DNA from: Herbaspirillum sp. SJZ107
GTDB taxonomy: Bacteria; Pseudomonadota; Gammaproteobacteria; Burkholderiales; Burkholderiaceae_D
Length of the DNA: 64,000 nucleotides
NCBI RefSeq assembly: GCF_006715485.1
Contig: NZ_VFNH01000004.1
Coordinates: forward strand, 600,318 to 664,317
Direction: 5' to 3'
In this document: positions 18,771-26,663 of the stretch, in pieces
How the letters are laid out: every line of letters begins with the position of its first letter
Numbering within the stretch: the first letter of the stretch is position 1
The notes under the pieces: generated by a model
What the model saw: only the letters and a program-made list of their open reading frames with translations
Told to the model about the DNA's origin: nothing
The model's database searches: none
Made by a program: the position numbers and the translations under genes

Positions 18771-19043
18771 TTATGCGTCCTTCTTCTGCCACCACCTGTC
18801 TGACAAGGGGAGCTCAGCGTCTTCTGGCCCGGATTCCTTCCATCGCGCTGCTTCTTGTACAGACAGCAAGCGGAGACCGCAATGCCTTATATTGCAGCAA
18901 TGAATACCTCCGTCGACTAGGGAGACGCCTTCGATCTGGCGTCCAGTCGAGTCGACACTTGAAACACGACATGGATGAAAAGAGCAACTTTCGAAAAAAT
19001 CGCCAACGTTAAGTTGCCCAGGTTCGGTAACACGTATCGGCAA
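18771..19043 (-). CDS. Small hypothetical protein with CSFHPC motif
   Basis: The likely protein is about 90 aa, beginning at a TTG codon (19043) placed 7 bases after an AAGGA site; the frame stays open to 19184, but upstream residues look non-coding and overlap a repeat. The product begins (M)PIRVTEPGQLNVGDFF and contains CSFHPC, ISLVDG-like EGVSLVDG and CCNIRHCGLR. I recall similar short unnamed proteins of Burkholderiales with the same Cys/His pattern, but no function. The Cys/His content could bind a metal. Confidence 0.65.
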   Translation of the reverse strand: MPIRVTEPGQLNVGDFFESCSFHPCRVSSVDSTGRQIEGVSLVDGGIHCCNIRHCGLRLLSVQEAARWKESGPEDAELPLSDRWWQKKDA

Positions 19044-19062
19044 CGATATTTCCTTTAATGTT

Positions 19063-19119
19063 GGTCGGCTTCTGGCCGGTTTCAGTCGTTCACTCGCGAC
19101 CGCTTCCGACCTGAAGCGG
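19063..19119. repeat. CCGCTTCTGGCCG-type repeat, copy 3 (diverged)
   Basis: GGTCGGCTTCTGGCCGG (19063-19079) followed by CGACCGCTTCCGACCTGAAG (19097-19116). The second half is a partial inverted echo of the first. It lies 20 bases upstream of the TTG start at 19043. Confidence 0.6.
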
Positions 19120-19134
19120 ACCCTCACAGCCAGC

Positions 19135-19578
19135 TCAAGTACAGCGTTCAAAGACCTGTAAGGCAGTCTGGCCGCAAACTTCATGAGTCGTAGGGTCTAC
19201 CTGCTCCGCGCACGCAGCAATTGGCAAGAAACCCTTGTCGGGTCCATTTGTTCCCCCGTTTCGGTGTGGCGCGAAGGTCGCCGTCCTCCCGTCGGTAACC
19301 ACGGATACTAGCGAAGCCTGTTTCTGAAATATCGCCTCACTTTTGACAGCAGCGGACGCCAACCTTCGGGCAGCTAATCCCTTCCAGCTTACGGGATGGG
19401 CGACGCCATCATGTGAACTATCCAAAGCTTGGTTGATAGCCTTGCTCAGTTCAAGGGCAGACACTGGAGTGGGTAGCGCGATATACGGTTCGGACGTGAG
19501 GCCGATTCCTGAAGTTGTCGTGCTGACTGGGCAGACAATGAGCCGTGACGGGAGCTTGTAAATGAATGCTGTTTTCAC
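19135..19578 (-). CDS. Hypothetical protein, low-GC island
   Basis: A 147 aa protein starting from GTG at 19578 (MKTAFIYKLPSRLIVCPVST). It has no recognised domain, no clear membrane segment, and four cysteines in the C-terminal half region (IAACAEQVD, HEVCGQTA, FERC). The ribosome site is poor, so the start is uncertain. Composition is lower in GC than the genome core. A repeat copy lies about 45 bases upstream of the start, as for the neighbouring island genes. Confidence 0.55.
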   Translation of the reverse strand: MKTAFIYKLPSRLIVCPVSTTTSGIGLTSEPYIALPTPVSALELSKAINQALDSSHDGVAHPVSWKGLAARRLASAAVKSEAIFQKQASLVSVVTDGRTATFAPHRNGGTNGPDKGFLPIAACAEQVDPTTHEVCGQTALQVFERCT

Positions 19579-19623
19579 TAGAACAGGTTCTTGTCTATCG
19601 AATGGAGTGAAGGTCTAGCCAGG

Positions 19624-19640
19624 GTCCGCTTCTGGCCGGG
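19624..19640. repeat. CCGCTTCTGGCCG-type repeat, copy 4 (short)
   Basis: GTCCGCTTCTGGCCGGG shares the core of copies 1-3. Only the core is conserved. It precedes the minus-strand gene starting at 19578. Confidence 0.6.
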
Positions 19641-19814
19641 TGCGGAAGTTCATCAAAGACTCAATATACGATTCCTGTTGTTTATTGGCAAATACGACCT
19701 TAATGAGGCTGACGGTCAGACATGCAAGGCCATGCGCAAGCAACGTAGAGCGGCAAATTCTTCTTGATGCTCGAGTCCGCCCGGGGTAACGTAGAATTTT
19801 CTCTAGAGAAAAGC

Positions 19815-20753
19815 ATGCGTTTTGCCCGTTCGTTCATCGCCATCGTTAGCGCAGCCTTTGGCGCGGCCTGCATGTCGGCTGCACTGGCCGGCACCTCTAC
19901 TACCGAGCCAATCGACGCGCCGCCGGCGAAGCCGCTCTACCAGATGCAGCCGGTCGAGGTCGGACGCTACCTCGCCTGGGAGCACGGCCACGAACCCGAC
20001 CTGCGCAAGCGCATCGCCGCGATCGCCCGCAAGAACATCGGCCAGCCGTACCGCCTGAATTTGCTGGGCGAATTTCCGTACCAGGTGCATGACGAGCTGC
20101 CGATGTTCAGTCTCGATCACAGCGATTGCACGGTCTTCGTCGAACACACCTACGCGATGGCGCTGTCGAAATCGTGGGACGAGTTCTTCTGGATGCTGCA
20201 GCGCATCCGCTACCGTGACGGGATCATCGGCGTCGCGACGCGCAACCATTACACCGAGCTGGACTGGAACGTTGCCAACAGCTGGTTGGTGACCGACGTC
20301 AGCGCCCAACTCGTCGGCGCTGAAGGCCCGAGCTACACCATGACGGTGGACCGCGCGACTTTTCTGAGAACGCGCCATCACACCGAGGCCGACATCCCGG
20401 TCGAAACCAGCCGCCAGGCCTACGTGCCGAAAGCGCGCGCCGTCGCGCTGGCTGGCCAGCTGCGCGAAGGCGACTACGCCAACGTGGTCTCGCTCCTCGC
20501 CGACGGCAAGACCATGGTCACCCACGTCGGTCTGGTGGTGCTCGGTCCGGACGGCGAGCGGCACTTCCTGCATTCGTCCGACCCGGCGGTGCGCGAAGAA
20601 ACCTTCGCCAGCTTCATCGCCCGCACCGAAGCGCGCGAGGGACGCAACCGGCAAACGGGCAAGAAGGGGTCGACGCTGCTCGGCTTCAAGTTCCTGCGCC
20701 TGAACGACAACATCGTCGTGCCGCCGATGGCGCCGCAACCGCGGCCTTCGTGA
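19815..20753 (+). CDS. DUF1460 family secreted amidase-like protein
   Basis: A 312 aa protein with a signal peptide (MRFARSFIAIVSAAFGAACM, cleavage near ALAG). The core matches DUF1460, an NlpC/P60-like fold: LDHSDCTVFVEHTYAMAL holds the probable catalytic Cys, and MVTHVGLVVLG the His. Characterised relatives cleave N-acetylmuramoyl-L-alanine bonds in peptidoglycan fragments. I start at the ATG at 19815 because it gives a clean signal peptide; the frame extends 17 codons further upstream. It stands alone, converging with the gene at 20758. Confidence 0.85.
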   Translation: MRFARSFIAIVSAAFGAACMSAALAGTSTTEPIDAPPAKPLYQMQPVEVGRYLAWEHGHEPDLRKRIAAIARKNIGQPYRLNLLGEFPYQVHDELPMFSLDHSDCTVFVEHTYAMALSKSWDEFFWMLQRIRYRDGIIGVATRNHYTELDWNVANSWLVTDVSAQLVGAEGPSYTMTVDRATFLRTRHHTEADIPVETSRQAYVPKARAVALAGQLREGDYANVVSLLADGKTMVTHVGLVVLGPDGERHFLHSSDPAVREETFASFIARTEAREGRNRQTGKKGSTLLGFKFLRLNDNIVVPPMAPQPRPS

Positions 20754-20757
20754 ACCC

Positions 20758-21240
20758 TCAATAGCGGGCTGACCGATCACGATCATGCCCGGAGTCCATG
20801 GCTTCTCGTATTGCGGCCGCTGCCTCCTGGGCGTTTTCCATCGTCAGGAGGACTGGTACGCCCTGCATGCCCCGGCGCTTCAACGTGAGCACGAGTCCCC
20901 TGAAGTCATCGCCTGACGTCGAAGCCTCGGCACTTTCGATTTCATGCCACGCGAAATGCGCAGTCCGGTCGGTCGGGCTGTTGCCTTCGATATGGTAAAT
21001 ACCATCCCGGTCCAGCCAGAAGTAGCGGAAGTAATGCAGCTTCGGTGCCTTCCGCAAGAGATGGACATAGCCGAGAACCGCCATGGCGAGGAGGACGCCG
21101 CCGGCAACAGATGCGCCCGTTCCTGTGGCTGTAAAAAAGAGCAGTACGCCACCGAGCAACGCAAGAGCGCTCATGACGTATCCAGCGTCCTGCCTTCCGC
21201 TCGTGGAACCGTCGATCTTTTCGAACGCAATGTCGTTCAA
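20758..21240 (-). CDS. Small membrane protein, unknown
   Basis: A 160 aa protein with two closely spaced hydrophobic segments (about residues 22-60, including VMSALALLGGVLLFFTA) and a cytoplasmic tail of mixed strand character (YFWLDRDGIYHIEG, FAWHEIESAEAS). The tail resembles PH-like or YcxB-like tails seen in many small membrane proteins, which is an impression only. It stops four bases after the opposing DUF1460 gene ends. A hairpin at 21271-21311 separates it from the response-regulator gene upstream. Confidence 0.7.
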   Translation of the reverse strand: MNDIAFEKIDGSTSGRQDAGYVMSALALLGGVLLFFTATGTGASVAGGVLLAMAVLGYVHLLRKAPKLHYFRYFWLDRDGIYHIEGNSPTDRTAHFAWHEIESAEASTSGDDFRGLVLTLKRRGMQGVPVLLTMENAQEAAAAIREAMDSGHDRDRSARY

Positions 21241-21270
21241 TTCGTGGCGCTCCGGACAATTATTCTGTAT

Positions 21271-21311
21271 CGCAGACTGCGGCTGCCGGACTTATTAGAA
21301 CTCAGTCTGCG
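21271..21311. terminator. Inverted repeat between response regulator and small membrane protein genes
   Basis: CGCAGACTG (21271-21279) and CAGTCTGCG (21303-21311) can form a 9-bp stem with a 23-base loop. It lies just downstream of the response-regulator stop on the minus strand. There is no U-tract, so it may be a Rho-assisted terminator or a regulatory site. Confidence 0.35.
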
Positions 21312-21330
21312 ATCCCGTACAAGGTAGTGA

Positions 21331-21969
21331 TCACACCGGCACCGCAGCGCCGAACTCGACCAGTCCGGACCGCGCCGCCAGGTGCATCAACTTGAAATCG
21401 TTCTCGGCATGCAGCTTCTGCCGGATCGAGGTCAGGCAATTCAGCACCGTCTTCGGACTCAGGTGCATGGCGGCTGCGATGTCCTGCACCGATTCGCCGT
21501 GCACCAGCAGGCGCAGCAGCTCGAACTCGCGCGGCTTCAGTTCGTGCAGCGCGCTGTCGCCCTCGGGCGCCGCCAGTGCCTGCATGTCGCGCGACAGCAC
21601 GCGCCGGCCGCGCATCACGCCGCGGATGCCGTCGATGACTTCCTCGGGTTCGCTGCATTTGGTCAGATACCCGTGGGCGCCGGCCTTCAGCGCCTGGGCC
21701 AGGTGCCCGGCGCCGTCGTGCATCGACAGTACCAGCACGCGCAGCTGCGGCAGGCGCGCCAGCATGCCGGCGATGGCTTCCAGGCCGCTGCTGCCTTTCA
21801 GGCTCAGGTCGACCACGGCGACGTCGGGCTGCACCCGTCCCACCAGCGCATTCGCTTCCTGCACGGTGGCGGCTTCGCCGACCACCTCGAAGTCCGGTTC
21901 GGCGGACAGCAGGCGGCGGTAGCCGCTGCGAACGATGGCATGGTCGTCGACCAGCACGATGCGGATCAT
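21331..21969 (-). CDS. LuxR-type (NarL family) response regulator
   Basis: A 212 aa protein starting MIRIVLVDDHAIVRSGYRRL. The receiver domain has the acidic pair in VDDH and the phospho-acceptor Asp in VAVVDLSLKG. The C-terminal HTH contains LKPREFELLRLLVHGESVQDI, with the usual LSPKTV recognition region. The ATG at 21969 overlaps the kinase stop by four bases, so the two form a classic coupled pair. Its likely target is the divergent TonB receptor promoter, where palindromes occur at 23316-23358. Confidence 0.93.
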   Translation of the reverse strand: MIRIVLVDDHAIVRSGYRRLLSAEPDFEVVGEAATVQEANALVGRVQPDVAVVDLSLKGSSGLEAIAGMLARLPQLRVLVLSMHDGAGHLAQALKAGAHGYLTKCSEPEEVIDGIRGVMRGRRVLSRDMQALAAPEGDSALHELKPREFELLRLLVHGESVQDIAAAMHLSPKTVLNCLTSIRQKLHAENDFKLMHLAARSGLVEFGAAVPV

Positions 21970-23276
21970 GGCAGTGCTCCTTCGGTGGGGGCGGCCGGCT
22001 GTGTGGCCGCAGCCGCCAGCGGAAAACGGGCGCGCAGGCACAGGCCGCCGCCCGGATTCGGCAGGATGTCGAGCTGGCCGCCGGCCATGTCGACCCGCTC
22101 GCGCATGCCGAGCAGGCCGCCGTGCCAGTGCGGCGCCGCCGGCAGGCCGCGGCCGTCGTCGCTGACCTCGAGCGCGAGCAGGCCCGGGCTGGCGGCGATC
22201 CGCACCGTGCAGTGGCGCGCGCCGCTGTGGCGCACGGCATTGGTCAGCGCTTCCTGCACCACACGGTAGACCGTCAGCGCCAGCGCGTCGTCGATGCCGG
22301 ACAGCGGCTGTGCCAGGTCGAGCGAGAAATCGATCTCGGTTTGGCGGCCGCGCCAGCCCTGCACCAGCTCGCGCAGCGTGTGCGCCAGGCCGCTGGCATG
22401 CAGCCCGTGCGGGCGCAGCGTCTTGAGCATCGCGCGCAGCTGCTCGCTGCAGGTGCGCAGGTCGCGCCGCAGGTCGTTGGCGCACTCGGCCACCGCCGGC
22501 GGCGGCAGCCGGGCGGCGTTGCGCGCCAGGTGGGCCGCGGTGACGCTCAGCGCGGTCATGGTCTGGCCCATCTCGTCGTGCAGTTCGCGCGCCAGCGCAC
22601 GGCGCTCGTCTTCCTGCACCGCGATCAGCTGGCGTGCCAGGTCGCGCTGGGCGGCGCGGGCATCGGCCAGGGCGCCGGCCAGGTGCTCGATGGCGCGCGC
22701 CACGCGGCCGAATTCGCGCAGCGCAAAGGCGGGCAGGGCGGGATCGGGTTCGCCGCGCGCCAGGCGCTGCAGGCTGGCTTCGAGTTCGCGCACCGGCGCC
22801 AGCGCGCGGTCGGCGCACCACCAGGTCACCAGCAGGGTTGTTCCGAAAAAGAACAGCAGAGTGCTCCATATTTGAACAGTGTCCGCCAGGCGTTCATCGA
22901 TTTCCGAACGCGGCTTGGGGGCGATGTACAGCATCTGGTCGCCAATGCGGATGGCCTGCTCGCCGCGCTCGGGCGGCGCCAGGCCGAGCGCGGCGAGCAG
23001 TGGATGCGGCTGGTAGACCGGTGGCGGCTGCTCCGGCGTGCGGATGCTCAGGTGGCGCAAGCCGCCGGCGGCCAGGCGCTGCGCCAGCGATGGCCCGGGC
23101 GCGGCGGCGGACGGCGGATCGGTCGCCGCCAGCAGCACGTTCACCAGGCGTGTCGAGGCCTCGACTTCGGCGTCGATATCGCTGCGCAGCGATACCAGCT
23201 GGATGATGGCGATGATCGCAAGCAGGCTCCCCAGCAGCAGGCCGAGCGAGCCGATCAGGCGGCGGCGCAGGTCCAT
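21966..23276 (-). CDS. Sensor histidine kinase (HisKA_3 type)
   Basis: A 436 aa inner-membrane kinase. It has a helix near residues 9-30, a periplasmic sensor stretch of about 110 residues, a second helix (WSTLLFFFGTTLLVTWW), HAMP-like linker, then the HisKA_3 phospho-acceptor block ARELHDEMGQTMTALS and a C-terminal ATPase domain (QEALTNAVRHSGA, DDGRGLP, GLLGMRERV). The family partners with LuxR-type regulators, and the regulator gene overlaps its stop codon. The periplasmic part has no recognised fold; the signal may be a substrate of the neighbouring receptor. Confidence 0.93.
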   Translation of the reverse strand: MDLRRRLIGSLGLLLGSLLAIIAIIQLVSLRSDIDAEVEASTRLVNVLLAATDPPSAAAPGPSLAQRLAAGGLRHLSIRTPEQPPPVYQPHPLLAALGLAPPERGEQAIRIGDQMLYIAPKPRSEIDERLADTVQIWSTLLFFFGTTLLVTWWCADRALAPVRELEASLQRLARGEPDPALPAFALREFGRVARAIEHLAGALADARAAQRDLARQLIAVQEDERRALARELHDEMGQTMTALSVTAAHLARNAARLPPPAVAECANDLRRDLRTCSEQLRAMLKTLRPHGLHASGLAHTLRELVQGWRGRQTEIDFSLDLAQPLSGIDDALALTVYRVVQEALTNAVRHSGARHCTVRIAASPGLLALEVSDDGRGLPAAPHWHGGLLGMRERVDMAGGQLDILPNPGGGLCLRARFPLAAAATQPAAPTEGALP

Positions 23277-23315
23277 GGTCTCCTCGTTTCGACTTGTTTG
23301 CCACTATTCATGCAA

Positions 23316-23358
23316 GTGGCGTGCCACGCATACGTGGCGCATGTCGGGAAATTTTCCC
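23316..23358. promoter_or_regulatory. Palindromes in the kinase/receptor divergent promoter region
   Basis: Three inverted repeats lie in the 139-base spacer: GTGGC-GT-GCCAC (23316-23327), GCCACG-CATA-CGTGGC (23323-23338) and GGGAAATTTTCCC (23346-23358). The last ends about 24 bases before AATAAT (23383-23388), a possible -10 box with no recognisable -35. An activator site near -35 would fit control by the adjacent LuxR-type regulator. Confidence 0.5.
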
Positions 23359-23415
23359 TAGCGGCACCGCGCTGCGGCTTGGAATAATGACAACTGAAGA
23401 ACCCGAGGAGATTCC

Positions 23416-25956
23416 ATGGCACAGCACACGGCAGCACGTCGTCCCATTGCGCGAAAACGCCTGTGCCTGGCCATCGCCTCGGCCCTCGCGGCCGGCTGGC
23501 CCGGGCCGGCGGCCTCACAACCGGCACCGGCGGCGCAGCGAGCGCCGGCGATTGCCACCGTCGAAGTGGTCGGCGTCACGCCGCTGCCGGGCCTCGACCT
23601 GCCGCGCGACCAGGTGCCGGCCAACGTGCAGACCCTGGGCAGCCGCGCCGCCGCCGGCCCCGACAGCGCCAACCTGCCGGACGCCCTCAACCGGCACCTG
23701 GGCAGCGTGTACGTCAACGAGATCCAGGGCAACCCGTTCCAGCCGGACCTCAATTTCCGCGGCTTCACCGCCTCGCCGCTGCTCGGCACGCCGCAGGGCC
23801 TGTCGGTCTACCTGGACGGGGTGCGCATCAACCAGCCGTTCGGCGACGTGGTCAGCTGGGACCTGATCCCGCGCTCGGCGATCGCCTCGGTGACGCTGAT
23901 GCCCGGCTCGAATCCGCTGTTCGGCCTGAACACGCTGGGTGGCGCGCTGGCGATCCGCACCAAGGACGGCCTGCATGACCCCGGCACGGCGGTGCAGGCG
24001 CTGGCCGGCAGCCATGGCCGCACCGAACTGGCATTCGAGCACGGCGGCCACGACGCCCGCGGCTGGCACTGGTACCTCAGCGGCAGCGGTTTCCGCGACA
24101 ACGGCTGGCGCGACGCCTCGCCGACCCGGCTCGGCCAGCTGTTCGGCAAGGCCGGCTGGACCGACAGCCGCACCGAGGTCGCGCTGAGCGCCGCGCTGGC
24201 GCCGAGCCGCCTGACCGGCAACGGCCTGCAGGAAGGGCGCCTGCTGGCGCGCGACTACGCCAGCGTGTACACCCTGCCGGACCAGACCCGCAACCGTTCG
24301 CTGCTGTTCAACCTGGCGGCCAGCCAGGCGGTCGGCGACCACCTGCGCCTGTCCGGCAACGCCTACTACCGGCGCATCCGTACCGCCACCTTGAACGGCG
24401 ACCTCAACGACGACACGCTCGACCAGTCGATGTACCAGCCCGGCGCCGCCGAGCGGGCGGCGCTGGCGGCGGCCGGCTACAGCGGCTTTCCGGTGGGCGG
24501 CGCAAACGCGGCCAACACGCCGTTCCCCTCCTGGCGCTGCATCGCCAACGTGTTGCTCGGCGATGAACCGGCCGAGAAATGCAACGGCCTGCTGAACCGC
24601 AGCGACAGCCGCCAGCAGAACGGCGGCATCAGTGTCCAGGCCACCTGGGATGGGCAGCTCCAGGGACGGCGCAACCTGTTCAGCGCCGGCGCCGCCGTCG
24701 ACGCCAGCCGGGTCGACTTCCGCCAGTCGGCGCAATTCGGCTACCTGAATCCCGACCGCAGCATCACGCCGGTCGACTTCTTTGCCGACGGCAGCGCGCT
24801 CGGCGACGACGGCACCCCGGTCGATGCCCGCGTCGACCTGCGCGGACGCACCCGCACCGCCAGCGTGTTCGCCACCGATACGCTGGACCTGGGCGAGGCG
24901 CTGCATCTGACGCTGTCCGGCCGCTACAACCGCACGATCGTGCACAACCGCGACCGCATCACGCCCGGCGGCGGGCCCGGCTCGCTCGACGGCGACCACC
25001 GCTTCAGCCGCTTCAATCCGGCCATCGGCGCCAGCTGGACGCCGGCACGCGCGCTCACCGTGTATGGCGGCTACAACCAGGGCAGCCGCACCCCGACCGC
25101 GGTGGAGCTGGGCTGCGCCGACCCCGAGAATCCCTGCAAGCTGCCCAACGCGATGGCCGGCGATCCGCCGCTGCGCCAGGTCGTCACCAAGACCTGGGAG
25201 GCGGGCCTGCGCGGCAATACCAGGTCGATGCGCTGGAATGCCGGGTTGTTCCGGGCCGACAATGTCGATGACATCCTGTTCGTGGCCGACAACGCGGCCG
25301 GCTTCGGCTATTTCCGCAACGTCGGCAAGACCCGGCGCCAGGGCCTGGAACTGGGCGCCGAAGGCCGGGTGGGCGCGCTCGACTGGTCGCTGCACTACAC
25401 CTGGCTGGACGCGACCTTCCGCAGCCCCGAACTGCTCAACGGCGAGGCCAACAGCAGCGCGAACGAGGACGGCAACATCGCCATCGCGCCGGGTGACCGC
25501 ATTCCGCTGGCGCCGCGCCAGGTGTTCAAGGCCCGCGCCGGCTGGCGCATCACGCCGGCATGGTCGGTCGAAGCCGGCGTGCTGGCGGTGTCGGGTGCCA
25601 ATGCGCGGGGCAACGAGAACGGCCTGCACCAGCCGGACGGCACCTATTTCATCGGCAGCGGCCGGACAGCCGGGTATGCGGTGTTCGACCTCGGCAGTAC
25701 CTGGGAGGTGCAGCCGCGCCTGCGTCTGTTCGTGCAGGTGAACAACCTGTTCGACCGGCGCTATGCGACGGCAGCGCAGCTGAACGCGACCGGGTTCACC
25801 CCGGACGGCAATTTCATCGCGCGGCCGTTCACGGCGCAGGGGGACAATGCGAGCGTGGTTCACTCTACCTTTTATGCGCCGGGGGCGCCGCGCACGGTGT
25901 GGGCCGGGCTGCGCTATGCCTTCGGCGGTCCGGCGCAGGCAGCGCGAGCCGAATGA
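23416..25956 (+). CDS. TonB-dependent outer-membrane receptor
   Basis: An 846 aa receptor with signal peptide (cleavage near PAASQ), a TonB-box-like TVEVVG, a plug domain (NPFQPDLNFRGFTASPL, GLSVYLDGVRINQPFGD) and a 22-strand barrel. The final strand reads VWAGLRYAF followed by about ten extra residues, slightly unusual since most barrels end in an aromatic. GAGGAG precedes the ATG at 23416. The ligand is unknown. Divergence from a two-component system suggests substrate-induced expression, not Fur-type control; no Fur box was seen. Confidence 0.93.
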   Translation: MAQHTAARRPIARKRLCLAIASALAAGWPGPAASQPAPAAQRAPAIATVEVVGVTPLPGLDLPRDQVPANVQTLGSRAAAGPDSANLPDALNRHLGSVYVNEIQGNPFQPDLNFRGFTASPLLGTPQGLSVYLDGVRINQPFGDVVSWDLIPRSAIASVTLMPGSNPLFGLNTLGGALAIRTKDGLHDPGTAVQALAGSHGRTELAFEHGGHDARGWHWYLSGSGFRDNGWRDASPTRLGQLFGKAGWTDSRTEVALSAALAPSRLTGNGLQEGRLLARDYASVYTLPDQTRNRSLLFNLAASQAVGDHLRLSGNAYYRRIRTATLNGDLNDDTLDQSMYQPGAAERAALAAAGYSGFPVGGANAANTPFPSWRCIANVLLGDEPAEKCNGLLNRSDSRQQNGGISVQATWDGQLQGRRNLFSAGAAVDASRVDFRQSAQFGYLNPDRSITPVDFFADGSALGDDGTPVDARVDLRGRTRTASVFATDTLDLGEALHLTLSGRYNRTIVHNRDRITPGGGPGSLDGDHRFSRFNPAIGASWTPARALTVYGGYNQGSRTPTAVELGCADPENPCKLPNAMAGDPPLRQVVTKTWEAGLRGNTRSMRWNAGLFRADNVDDILFVADNAAGFGYFRNVGKTRRQGLELGAEGRVGALDWSLHYTWLDATFRSPELLNGEANSSANEDGNIAIAPGDRIPLAPRQVFKARAGWRITPAWSVEAGVLAVSGANARGNENGLHQPDGTYFIGSGRTAGYAVFDLGSTWEVQPRLRLFVQVNNLFDRRYATAAQLNATGFTPDGNFIARPFTAQGDNASVVHSTFYAPGAPRTVWAGLRYAFGGPAQAARAE

Positions 25957-25968
25957 CGGCGGGTGGCG

Positions 25969-26487
25969 CTAAGGCTTGACCATGCCGCCACCGCCCTTCG
26001 ACTCCTGGTAGGCGCGTTGCATCATGGACGCGTAGTCGCTGCGCCAGTTGAGCGGCATCAGCCTGTCGATTTTGTCGAACAACAACTTGTTGATCTCGTC
26101 ATTGACGGGCTTGGCCGCAGTGAAATCATTGGCGATCGGACTGGGGGCAAGAATCATGTAGAAGCCCGCGACCCAAGCGCCGTTGACGACGCCGAGCAAG
26201 GCCGCCAGCGTGGGCAGGTAGCTCTCCAGCGCCATCTCCAGGGCGAGTCCCGCCGGGTCCAGGTACTTGCCGATGGCTTCATCGAACAGCCGTTCTCCGG
26301 CGTCCCGCAGGCGCTGCTGGTCGGACGCCGTCCAGCCGTCGGCCGGATGCGCGGCGTACAGCCGTTCATAACGCTCGGCCCAGACCTGGGCGGCGGCCAA
26401 GGCTTCCTGTGGCGTATCGGCCTTGGCGATGGCGGCTTTTACCTTGGCGGAACAGGCGGCCCATCCGTCGGCGGCGTCGCAGATCAT
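25969..26487 (-). CDS. Hypothetical protein
   Basis: A 172 aa protein starting MICDAADGWAACSAKVKAA at the ATG at 26487, which follows a GGGGA site; an upstream in-frame start at 26514 is less likely. It is helical, with a hydrophobic stretch around residues 95-120 (LAALLGVVNGAWVAGFYMIL). No family is recognised. It diverges from the large export operon starting at 26664 and may share its control region. It could be a partner of the neighbouring membrane protein, but only proximity suggests that. Confidence 0.65.
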   Translation of the reverse strand: MICDAADGWAACSAKVKAAIAKADTPQEALAAAQVWAERYERLYAAHPADGWTASDQQRLRDAGERLFDEAIGKYLDPAGLALEMALESYLPTLAALLGVVNGAWVAGFYMILAPSPIANDFTAAKPVNDEINKLLFDKIDRLMPLNWRSDYASMMQRAYQESKGGGGMVKP

Positions 26488-26663
26488 GATTTTCCCCAGG
26501 CAGGTATGGGACACGTTTGTAAATACATTCTCGCATGCCGGGAAGTGTCGAGCCAGCTAGCAGGTTTGACAGGCCACTGCATGCGATGGGAAGCGTAGAT
26601 TGAATGCCTGACAACGCCGATGCGATCGGCGGATCGACGCATTTCCCGCGTCCAGGGGGACAC

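Noticed and set aside
17994..19640. Integron gene-cassette array with attC sites
   Set aside because: No integrase gene and no GTTRRRY/RYYYAAC core sites could be found at the repeats.
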